Assembly (NCBI RefSeq): GCF_029933015.1
Contig: NZ_JAOZOZ010000104.1
Span: 1 to 5,632 of the forward strand
Source: Hydrogenimonas sp.
GTDB taxonomy: Bacteria; Campylobacterota; Campylobacteria; Campylobacterales; Hydrogenimonadaceae
Reading direction: 5' to 3'
Length of the DNA stretch: 5,632 nt
Position 1 is the first letter of the stretch; each line of letters starts with the position of its first letter. The notes below the pieces were generated by a model that saw nothing but the letters and a program-made list of their open reading frames with translations, made no database searches and had not been told where the DNA came from. Positions 1 to 4,890 of this stretch are shown here, piece after piece. The translations under genes and the position numbers were made by a program.

Positions 1-17
1 AAGTCCACTGGTAAAAC

Positions 18-46
18 CTACGGCGCCCCGCGCGCCGTGGCCTTTT
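18..46 (+). terminator. Possible GC-rich terminator hairpin
   Basis: ACGGCGC (20-26) pairs with GCGCCGT (32-38) around a 5-nt loop. The stem extends to 9 bp with a T-G and a C-G pair at its base. A short CCTTTTCC follows, so the T-tract is weak (four T) and displaced by two bases. It would suit a gene ending just left of the window on the plus strand, but that gene is not visible. Confidence 0.3.
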
Positions 47-90
47 CCACAACTCTTTTCATCTCCTCTTTTACCTGGAACCCCTCCGAT

Positions 91-96
91 TCTCCA
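91..96 (+). repeat. Left flanking direct repeat TCTCCA (possible target-site duplication)
   Basis: TCTCCA abuts the left inverted-repeat arm at 97. The same hexamer occurs at 370-375, one base past the right arm. That both copies fall at the boundaries is unlikely by chance, but the one-base offset leaves the exact element end uncertain. Confidence 0.4.
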
Positions 97-368
97 TAGA
101 ACCCATCTCAAAAATCCCCATAAGCGGGAATGGCACGCAAAAGGTGTGATGGCGAGGCGAAAAGCGCAAGGCGATGCCAAAGCATCGTCGAGCATTTTCA
201 ACGAAGCTAGCGTATATTTTGCGTGCCACCCTGCGGGCGGAGCGCTTTTGCCCCGTAACGGCGTTGCTTCTCCTTGACGTGGCTTTGGCCACGCCTGCGT
301 CGAAGCGCCTTGCTACGAAGCAAAATCGCTTCCGTTACCGCCTATGGGGATTTTTGAGATGGGTTCTA
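97..368. repeat. MITE-like structured repeat with 26-bp terminal inverted repeats
   Basis: The left arm 97-122 (begins TAGAACCC, ends TCCCCATA) is the exact reverse complement of 343-368. With one mismatch the pairing extends inward to 127/338. Nested inside are TGGCACGCAAAA (131-142) with 217-228, AAAAGCGC (160-167) with 242-249, GTAACGG (255-261) with 332-338, and TTGCTTC (264-270) with 317-323. Two tight hairpins sit at 172-187 (CGATGC, loop CAAA) and 278-293 (CGTGGC, loop TTTG). The hexamer TCTCCA lies directly left of the element (91-96) and again at 370-375, one base beyond the right arm, as a target-site duplication might. No credible protein is encoded. A non-autonomous mobile element fits best; a BIME-like palindromic repeat or a structured RNA are alternatives. 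Confidence 0.7.
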
Positions 369-369
369 C

Positions 370-375
370 TCTCCA
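370..375 (+). repeat. Right flanking direct repeat TCTCCA (possible target-site duplication)
   Basis: Partner of the copy at 91-96. If it is a target duplication, the inserted element is 97-369 (273 bp). Confidence 0.4.
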
Positions 376-462
376 CTGAAAGAAAAAGCGGAAAAAACCG
401 ATATTGCCTGAAATCTTTGCAAAAGCTTGAGAGAACGAACGATTCGGGAAGTTTATGAAGAT

Positions 463-485
463 TTTCGAATCGAAATTCTAGAATT
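463..485. promoter_or_regulatory. Two overlapping palindromes over a probable -10 box (candidate operator)
   Basis: TTTCGA-A-TCGAAA (463-475) overlaps the perfect 12-bp palindrome AATTCTAGAATT (474-485). The second palindrome contains TAGAAT (479-484), one mismatch from the TATAAT consensus and 30 bp before the ABM start codon. A repressor bound here would block the promoter. No clear -35 hexamer is visible, and no regulator gene lies in the window to suggest who binds. Confidence 0.4.
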
Positions 486-514
486 GCCGATAAATTTTTC
501 AAAGGATCGAACCT

Positions 515-829
515 ATGGTAGTTGTTTTAACGAAATTTCCTGTCAAACCCGAACATGCGCGGGCCTATGCCGAGCATCTGAAAGAGGCGGTCTCCGGGTT
601 CACCATCGAAAACCAGCCCGGTTTCAGGCAGATGCGTCTCATGATGGCGACCAATATGCCCGACAACGGCGAAGGCAAGATTTTCGTCATCGAAACGGTA
701 TGGGAGGATATGGAGAGTTTCGCCGCCTATACCCAAAGCGACGCTTTCAAAAAATCCCACGAAAAGACGCCGCCCCACGACTGGTTCACAGGACGTCCCT
801 CCGTGGAAACCTACGAGACGATCGAGTGA
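515..829 (+). CDS. ABM-domain small protein, IsdG/HmoA-like (putative monooxygenase)
   Basis: A complete 104-residue protein, the usual length for a single antibiotic-biosynthesis-monooxygenase (ABM) domain, a dimeric ferredoxin-like fold that includes the IsdG/HmoA heme-degrading enzymes. The match rests on the central pattern PGF (35-37), the strand ending ETVW (60-63) and the helix SFAAYTQSDAFKKSHE (68-83), which lines up well with IsdG. His82 matches the IsdG heme ligand. By my alignment from memory, the other two IsdG catalytic residues, Asn and Trp, are replaced here by Thr6/Lys7 and Tyr72. Heme oxygenase activity is therefore doubtful, and quinone or other small-molecule oxidation, or a non-catalytic role, is possible. 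AAAGGA (501-506) sits 8 nt before the ATG and fixes the start. It is a single-gene unit closed by the terminator at 841. Likely cytoplasmic, as no signal peptide is seen. Confidence 0.8.
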   Translation: MVVVLTKFPVKPEHARAYAEHLKEAVSGFTIENQPGFRQMRLMMATNMPDNGEGKIFVIETVWEDMESFAAYTQSDAFKKSHEKTPPHDWFTGRPSVETYETIE

Positions 830-840
830 TCCCGGGAGTG

Positions 841-863
841 AAGAGGCGTGATGCCTCTTTTTT
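841..863 (+). terminator. Rho-independent terminator of the ABM gene
   Basis: AAGAGGC (841-847) pairs with GCCTCTT (853-859) around the 5-nt loop GTGAT, followed by four more T (860-863) that continue the T-run of the stem. It lies 12 bp after the ABM stop. On the minus strand the same hairpin follows the stop of the lysine-rich gene but lacks a T-tract, so it would terminate that gene poorly. Confidence 0.8.
849..862 (+). repeat. 14-bp direct repeat TGATGCCTCTTTTT, copy 1
   Basis: Identical to 1088-1101. The two copies bracket the lysine-rich gene, this one just beyond its stop codon, where it doubles as the 3' half of the ABM terminator. Confidence 0.6.
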
Positions 864-865
864 CT

Positions 866-1066
866 TTAGAGAGCTTTTTTGAACGCTTTTTTCGCTGCCT
901 TCTTCGCCGCCTTCTTTTTCGTGAGCTTTTTCTCCAACAGAGCCTGAAGCGCCTTTTTTCTGATTTTGTCGGCCTTTTTTCTTTTCAGAAGTTTTTTGGC
1001 TACCGCCTTGTTCGCCGCCTTCTTCACGATCTTTTTGAGTCTCTTCTTTTTGAGTGTTTTTGCCAT
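866..1066 (-). CDS. Small lysine/alanine-rich basic protein, histone H1-like
   Basis: A 66-residue protein with 28 Lys, 3 Arg and 14 Ala against only two acidic residues (Asp33, Glu45), so its net charge is about +29. The C-terminal third is a near-regular KKAA repeat (residues 50-66, TKKKAAKKAAKKAFKKAL). There is no Cys, Trp or Tyr, no signal peptide and no membrane segment. The composition recalls bacterial histone H1-like tails (chlamydial Hc1/Hc2, AlgP-type KAAP repeats), so nucleic-acid binding or compaction is the best inference, but no family was recognised. AAAGG (1073-1077) lies 6 nt before the ATG, and a TATAAT (1115-1120) sits upstream, so it is probably expressed alone. The gene is convergent with the ABM gene. 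Low complexity could make annotation pipelines skip it. A spurious ORF is possible but made unlikely by the good start signals. Confidence 0.7.
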   Translation of the reverse strand: MAKTLKKKRLKKIVKKAANKAVAKKLLKRKKADKIRKKALQALLEKKLTKKKAAKKAAKKAFKKAL

Positions 1067-1087
1067 GGTCGGCCTTTCGTAGAGTTT

Positions 1088-1101
1088 TGATGCCTCTTTT
1101 T
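1088..1101 (+). repeat. 14-bp direct repeat TGATGCCTCTTTTT, copy 2
   Basis: Identical to 849-862, but without the AAGAGGC that makes copy 1 a hairpin. It lies in the predicted 5' leader of the lysine-rich gene, between its -10 and its ribosome binding site. Confidence 0.6.
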
Positions 1102-1114
1102 CGACGCATGGTTC

Positions 1115-1120
1115 ATTATA
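1115..1120 (-). promoter_or_regulatory. -10 promoter element of the lysine-rich gene
   Basis: Read on the minus strand this is a perfect TATAAT, 48 bp upstream of the start codon. The upstream DNA on that strand is A/T-rich (a run of eight A at about 1135-1142) without a recognisable -35 hexamer, which is common for Campylobacterota housekeeping promoters. Confidence 0.5.
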
Positions 1121-1305
1121 GCGCCATCAAAACGTTTTTTTTCTGAATCACAAAAATTCTGTGCCTTTGGGGTCGAAGCTAAAAATTTTTAAGATGGTTT
1201 CAAACAACGATGGAAGAAAGAGCCGATACAGCGGATAAAGCCCTTCGTATTCTCGTTTCCATGAGGCCTCCCTGTCTGTTTACAACTACGATATCGAAGA
1301 GAAAA

Positions 1306-1343
1306 GTTTCAAAAGCGTTACGAGACGGTTACATTTCTATAAC
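1306..1343 (+). promoter_or_regulatory. Pho-box-like (PhosR/PhoB-type) direct repeats upstream of the phosphate transporter
   Basis: GTTTC (1306-1310), GTTAC (1317-1321) and GTTAC (1328-1332) recur at exactly 11-bp spacing, followed by a degenerate ATAAC (1339-1343). The first two with their spacer read GTTTCAAAAGCGTTAC, close to the Campylobacter jejuni PhosR box as I recall it (GTTTCNAAAANGTTTC). The 11-bp period is also that of E. coli PhoB boxes. Its location 5' of a phosphate transporter fits phosphate-starvation control. A TATAAC (1338-1343) overlapping the last unit could be the -10. Confidence 0.6.
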
Positions 1344-1401
1344 GGCTTTGAAAAGGGATCCGGCCATTTAGTCTATGCTAATCTCAACTTTGCTACCATT
1401 T

Positions 1402-1410
1402 TGTTATCTT
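1402..1410 (+). promoter_or_regulatory. Possible extended -10 of the PiT gene
   Basis: TGTTATCTT fits the extended -10 pattern TGnTATnnT and would start transcription about 14 nt before the start codon. It lies about 60 bp after the Pho-like repeats, further than a classic PhoB-activated promoter, so it may be a separate constitutive promoter. Confidence 0.3.
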
Positions 1411-1430
1411 TCCACGACAAGGCGGAACGC

Positions 1431-3014
1431 ATGGAGATCAAGACCTTCGAAAAGATGCAGAAAAAGGCGGCGAAAAAGAGTCAGACCGACTTTCTTCGCC
1501 TGGGACTTTCCCTCGTGTTCATGGCGATCGTACTGTTGGCGACCTGGAACAAGATTCCGGGCAACCCGTTCCTGGCGATCGCGGCGGTTTTCGGCGCCTA
1601 CATGGCCATGAATATCGGAGCCAACGACGTCGCCAACAACGTCGGCCCCGCCGTCGGCTCCAAGGCGCTGACGATGCTTGGAGCCATTCTCATCGCGGCG
1701 GTCTTCGAATCGGCGGGCGCCCTGATCGCAGGGGGCGATGTCACCGGCACCATCAAGAAGGGAATCATCGATCCGGCGGCTTTCGCCCATCCCGAGTATT
1801 TCGTCTGGGCCATGACGGCTGCCCTGCTGGCTGCGGCACTGTGGCTCAACCTCGCCACCTACCTCAAAGCGCCCGTCTCCACGACCCACTCCATCGTCGG
1901 CGGCGTCATGGGCGGCGGTATCGCGGCGGGGGGAACCTTCGCCATCGTCGCGTGGGGTACGATGGGCAAAATCGCGGCCAGCTGGGTCATCTCCCCGATC
2001 CTGGGCGGCGTGATCGCGGCGGGCTTCCTCTACGCCATCAAAAAGACGATCATCTACCAGGAGAAGACCAAAGAGGCGGCCATGAAGCTGGTTCCCGTCT
2101 ATGTGGCCGTGATGGGATGGGCTTTCGTCACATATGTCATCATGAAGGGCCTGAAACATATGATCAAACTGGGATTTCCCGTCGCGGCGGGCATCGGGCT
2201 TATCGGCGCCGCCCTCATCTTCTTCACGGTCAAAGCGGCCATCGCCAAATACGCCCACACCCTCAACGACGAGCGTGAGAGCGTCAACAAGCTCTTCACG
2301 ATCCCCCTCATCTTCGCCGCGGCGCTTCTTAGCTTCGCCCACGGCGCCAACGACGTCGCCAACGCCGTCGGACCTCTGGCCGGCATCTACGACGCCCTGG
2401 CGCACTCGACGATCTCCACCAAAGCGGCGATTCCCCTGTGGGTCATGGTCATCGGCGCGGTGGGTATCTCCCTGGGTCTGGCGCTCTACGGCCCCAAACT
2501 GATCAAGACGGTAGGCAGCGAGATCACCGAGCTGGACCAGATCCGTGCTTTCTCCATCGCCCTGGCGGCGGCCATCACCGTCATCATCGCCTCACAGCTC
2601 GGACTTCCCGTCAGTTCCACCCACATCGCCCTGGGCGGTGTTTTCGGCGTAGGTTTCCTGCGTGAATATCTCGACAGGACACAGCGCCTCGAATACCGCA
2701 TCAAAGAGGAGGAAGAGAAACTCGAAGAGTTGAAAAAACGCCTCGAAGCTTTCAGAAAAGAGCTTGAAAGTCTCGAAGCGAAAGAGACGAAATCACAGCA
2801 GGATTACGAGCGTATCGTCCACCTTTTCGAACTCATTGCGGACCACGAAAAAGCGGTGAAAAAAGAGGCCAAAGCTCTCAAACAGGTCGAAAAGACCAAA
2901 TATGTCCAGCGCAGCGCCGTCAAGAAGATCGTCGCGGCCTGGATCATCACCGTTCCCGCGGCCGCTTTGGTTTCGGCACTGATCTTCTATATCATCAAAG
3001 GTATCATGGTATAA
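1431..3014 (+). CDS. PiT-family inorganic phosphate transporter
   Basis: A 527-residue inner-membrane permease of the PiT/PHO4 family, which imports inorganic or metal-complexed phosphate coupled to H+ or Na+. It shows the family's inverted duplication: GANDVAN at 63-69 and again at 305-311, each followed by a PVS(T/S)TH motif (148-154, 393-399). About ten or more hydrophobic segments are visible. Residues about 411-499 form a highly charged, heptad-like coiled coil (EEEEKLEELKKRLEAFRKEL) inserted between the penultimate and last membrane helices, presumably cytoplasmic. The ATG at 1431 is chosen because AAGG (1419-1422) lies 8 nt upstream; an in-frame TTG at 1401 has no ribosome binding site. 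Pho-box-like repeats lie upstream. The gene stands alone and converges on the phosphagen kinase gene 51 bp away. Family assignment is secure; ion coupling and exact substrate are not visible. Confidence 0.95.
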   Translation: MEIKTFEKMQKKAAKKSQTDFLRLGLSLVFMAIVLLATWNKIPGNPFLAIAAVFGAYMAMNIGANDVANNVGPAVGSKALTMLGAILIAAVFESAGALIAGGDVTGTIKKGIIDPAAFAHPEYFVWAMTAALLAAALWLNLATYLKAPVSTTHSIVGGVMGGGIAAGGTFAIVAWGTMGKIAASWVISPILGGVIAAGFLYAIKKTIIYQEKTKEAAMKLVPVYVAVMGWAFVTYVIMKGLKHMIKLGFPVAAGIGLIGAALIFFTVKAAIAKYAHTLNDERESVNKLFTIPLIFAAALLSFAHGANDVANAVGPLAGIYDALAHSTISTKAAIPLWVMVIGAVGISLGLALYGPKLIKTVGSEITELDQIRAFSIALAAAITVIIASQLGLPVSSTHIALGGVFGVGFLREYLDRTQRLEYRIKEEEEKLEELKKRLEAFRKELESLEAKETKSQQDYERIVHLFELIADHEKAVKKEAKALKQVEKTKYVQRSAVKKIVAAWIITVPAAALVSALIFYIIKGIMV

Positions 3015-3026
3015 ATCCTTTGACGG

Positions 3027-3049
3027 TCCATCGGGCAGAAACCGATGGA
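3027..3049. terminator. Inverted repeat between convergent genes (possible bidirectional terminator)
   Basis: TCCATCGG (3027-3034) pairs with CCGATGGA (3042-3049) around a 7-nt loop, placed almost centrally in the 51-bp gap between the PiT stop and the kinase stop. Neither strand has a T-run right after the stem, so intrinsic termination would be weak. RNA 3'-end stabilisation is an alternative. Confidence 0.45.
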
Positions 3050-3065
3050 TCGCCCCGATTCCTCA

Positions 3066-4094
3066 CTACAGTCGCTTCTCCTCTTCGATCAGCGCCTCGA
3101 CCCCTTCGGCCATCTGACGTACCGCCTGTACCTCGGTGATACCCAGGCGTCTTTTGTTACTGATGTCGTAGACACTTCCTTCACTTTCGCTGTGTTCGCC
3201 GTGGATGCCCCGTATCTGAAGCTCATACCTGTCGGTGATCGTTTTGAACTTTTCCATATCCTTCCCCAGTTTCGGAAGGCGGATATGGACGCTCGCACGC
3301 ATCGCCGTGCCCAGGTTCGTCGGACAGCTGGTGATATACCCCAGACGTTCGCTGAAAGCGAAAACGAGTCTCTTCTCCAGCGATTTCACCGCTTTCGCCA
3401 GCCGTCCGAACACCGACGCGATATCCGCACCGGGCTCCATCGAGATGATACGCAACTGATCCTCCTCGTTCACCCACACCAGAAAGGTCTTGTCTGTGTT
3501 GTGGTAGATACCCCGTCCCTCCGGCCAGTCGCGGTTGAGACCCGCCGCTTCGAGAAAACGGTCGCCCTCCTTGAAGAGAAAGTGGTCTTTTATCATCCGT
3601 TCCCTGGTCTCTTTGTCCATTCCCTCCAGAGGGTGGTAGCTGCCCGCCAGTTCGCCCTCCAGCGCCCGCAGAGCGTCGGAAACCATACACTCGACGACGA
3701 GCCGCTCCCTGCGTGAGAGATTGGGCCCCAGGGGAAAGCAGTGGAGATTCCGTCCGACCCGTATGCGTGTGGAGAGCACGTAGGCGCCTTCGGGATCGGG
3801 ATTTCCGATCTGCAGATGCGCTGGATCCATGTCGCTCACATGCCTGTCGTCGGGCCCGAAACCGTGATACTCCCGGATGATCGGATCAAGCAGCGGCGCG
3901 AAAAGCTCGTAGGACTCCTCGTCACCGGCATAGACACCGATACCGCTGTCGACGTTTTCTACGCCGGAGCGTATCAGCTGCTCCAGTGTATAGCCGTAGC
4001 GCGTCTTTTTATCTTTCAGCTCGTCGAAAACTTCGGGAGTGAGGTACTTGCAGAGCAAAGAGGTGCAGTTTTTCGGAAATTGGGGGTAGTTCAT
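3066..4094 (-). CDS. Arginine-kinase-type phosphagen kinase
   Basis: A complete 342-residue ATP:guanido phosphotransferase, which reversibly transfers phosphate from ATP to a guanidino compound, making a phosphagen that buffers ATP. The all-alpha N-domain carries the guanidino-specificity loop SGVENVDSGIGVYA (43-56), with Tyr55 at the place of the Limulus arginine kinase Tyr68. The catalytic domain has the nucleotide-binding STRIRVGR (108-115), WVNEED (207-212, Glu210), the signature CPTNLGT (257-263, reactive Cys257) and GEHSESEG (299-306, Glu300), then a YDISNKRRLG tail. These match the Glu225/Cys271/Glu314 triad of animal arginine kinases, so arginine is the likely substrate. The length is close to the ~355 residues of animal enzymes. 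The start at 4094 has AGGAG (4101-4105) 6 nt upstream; the ATG at 4121 lacks one. A weak extended -10 (TGTTAATAT, 4120-4128 minus) suggests its own promoter. Phosphagen kinases are rare in bacteria, so horizontal acquisition is likely. Confidence 0.95.
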   Translation of the reverse strand: MNYPQFPKNCTSLLCKYLTPEVFDELKDKKTRYGYTLEQLIRSGVENVDSGIGVYAGDEESYELFAPLLDPIIREYHGFGPDDRHVSDMDPAHLQIGNPDPEGAYVLSTRIRVGRNLHCFPLGPNLSRRERLVVECMVSDALRALEGELAGSYHPLEGMDKETRERMIKDHFLFKEGDRFLEAAGLNRDWPEGRGIYHNTDKTFLVWVNEEDQLRIISMEPGADIASVFGRLAKAVKSLEKRLVFAFSERLGYITSCPTNLGTAMRASVHIRLPKLGKDMEKFKTITDRYELQIRGIHGEHSESEGSVYDISNKRRLGITEVQAVRQMAEGVEALIEEEKRL

Positions 4095-4149
4095 GGTAAG
4101 CTCCTGTGATAATGGAAACATATTAACACAGAACTTATGCGGATCGGAT

Positions 4150-4191
4150 AAAAAAGACCTTTTCGCAGAAACCGGCCGGTCTCAGACCGGC
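4150..4191 (-). terminator. Terminator-like structure at the end of the ThiF-like gene
   Basis: A perfect 8-bp inverted repeat, GCCGGTCT/AGACCGGC with one base between (4175-4191), spans the stop codon of the ThiF-like gene. On the minus strand a T-run (4151-4156) follows 18 nt later, right after GGTC. An alternative fold pairs AGACC (from 4186) with that GGTCT next to the T-run, a more typical terminator geometry. Either way it would separate this gene from the kinase. Confidence 0.5.
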
Positions 4192-4856
4192 ATTTTGAAC
4201 TTCTGGGTGATCAGCTCGCCCGCCTCGTCGAAATAGAGATAGTAGAGAAGATCTTTTCTGACACTCTGTCCAGCCAGATACCTCAGCGCCAGATTGGCCT
4301 GCAACGAGGCGATATGCATGACGATCGGCGCGGCGATGCCGGCGGGCTCTCTCTCCACGATCCGGAAAGCGTCGAAGGAGCTCTTTTCTATGAAACAGAC
4401 CTGCCCGTTGAAAGCCTCCACCGAGCCGTAGACCCACGGAGAACCGATGGTTTTGGCGTAACGGTCGATCTCGGCGCGGCTGGGAAGGTTGTCGGTGGCA
4501 TCCAGGATCAGGTCGTAGGAGCGCTCCTTTTGGGCGAACGCTTCGAAACGCATCACAAAAGGGGTCGCCTCGACGAAGGGACAGCGCTCCTCCACCAGCT
4601 TCGCCACGAGCTCGGCCTTGTACTTTCCTTCGTCTCCTACCTTGAATGCGATCTGACGGTGGATGTTGTGCTCGGAAACCTCGTCGAAATCGACGATGTC
4701 GATATGGCCGATCCCGCTGGCTCCCAGAGCGATGGCGAGGGAACTTCCCAGCCCCCCCGCACCGACGATGGCGATCCTCTTTTTCTGAAGGGCCGCCTGG
4801 GTCTCCTCGCCCCAGAGCATCACCTGACGGTTGAAGTAGCGGTTGTAGGCTTCCAT
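4182..4856 (-). CDS. ThiF/MoeB/HesA-family E1-like adenylating protein lacking the usual cysteines
   Basis: A 224-residue E1-like protein. These enzymes bind ATP and adenylate a substrate carboxylate, typically the C-terminal glycine of a ubiquitin-like sulfur carrier in thiamine or molybdopterin synthesis. Visible are RYFNRQ (6-11), the Rossmann loop GAGGLGS (32-38), DFDEVSEHNIHRQ (56-68), Lys80 and DATDN (119-123), which match the ATP-site residues of MoeB (Arg14, Arg73, Lys86, Asp130). The region after GQVCF (151-155) lacks the CxxC zinc motifs and the catalytic cysteine segment of MoeB/ThiF; the only cysteines are Cys92 and Cys154. It is also slightly short. It may adenylate without forming a thioester, or act on another substrate. 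The ATG at 4856 is chosen because GGGGAG (4864-4869) lies 7 nt upstream; the GTG at 4871 overlaps that site. It starts 34 bp after the barrel gene's stop and may be co-transcribed or use the promoter at 4893. No sulfur-carrier gene is in view. Confidence 0.88.
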   Translation of the reverse strand: MEAYNRYFNRQVMLWGEETQAALQKKRIAIVGAGGLGSSLAIALGASGIGHIDIVDFDEVSEHNIHRQIAFKVGDEGKYKAELVAKLVEERCPFVEATPFVMRFEAFAQKERSYDLILDATDNLPSRAEIDRYAKTIGSPWVYGSVEAFNGQVCFIEKSSFDAFRIVEREPAGIAAPIVMHIASLQANLALRYLAGQSVRKDLLYYLYFDEAGELITQKFKMPV

Positions 4857-4890
4857 ATTCTTTCTCCCCACGCTCTCTTTTATTTGACTA

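Larger units (their letters stand above)
1..96. other. Edge segment with no recognisable gene
   Basis: Plus frame 1 stays open from the window edge to a TAG at 97-99, and plus frame 2 stays open longer. Neither translation resembles a protein family I know, and no start codon with a ribosome binding site is visible. On the minus strand an AGGAG at about 67-71 precedes short frames only. This could be the very end of an upstream gene or plain intergenic DNA. The only structure I can support here is the hairpin at 18-40. Confidence 0.3.
1121..1430. other. 310-bp intergenic control region between divergent genes
   Basis: This stretch separates the divergently transcribed lysine-rich and PiT genes. 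It holds A/T tracts (AAAAATTTTT at 1181-1190), the Pho-box-like repeats at 1306-1343 and a probable PiT promoter near 1402-1410. A 53-codon frame (1210-1371) has no convincing ribosome binding site and is cut through by the repeats. I see no RNA gene. Confidence 0.5.

Noticed and set aside
1..72. Possible minus-strand gene start behind AGGAG near 67-71
   Set aside because: The ATG directly abuts AGGAG and gives only 14 codons. A TTG in another frame would run off the edge as a very basic peptide with no support.
71..458. Reading frames of 73 codons (minus, 71-292) and 94 codons (plus, 174-458)
   Set aside because: Both lie largely inside the inverted-repeat element, match no family, and their openness follows from the palindromic GC-rich sequence.
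786..1109. 107-codon minus frame and 80-codon plus frame (848-1090) over the lysine-rich gene
   Set aside because: Both are low-complexity frame shadows. The 66-residue frame alone has a ribosome binding site and promoter in register.
1210..1371. A 53-codon plus-strand frame starting at ATG 1210
   Set aside because: There is no good ribosome binding site, no family resemblance, and it runs through the Pho-box-like repeats.
1239..1430. Open in-frame extension upstream of the PiT start, including TTG at 1401
   Set aside because: No start codon in it has a ribosome binding site, while ATG 1431 does. The extension overlaps the regulatory repeats.
1404..2405. 333-codon minus-strand frame antisense to the PiT gene
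   Set aside because: It is rich in Asp, Gly, Arg and His, typical of the antisense of a GC-rich membrane-protein gene, and matches nothing.
3045..3716. 223-codon plus-strand frame antisense to the phosphagen kinase
   Set aside because: The minus strand encodes a complete, unmistakable kinase here; the plus frame has no family features.
4095..4121. Earlier ATG (4121) for the phosphagen kinase
   Set aside because: It would add nine residues that include the ribosome binding site itself; no such site precedes it.
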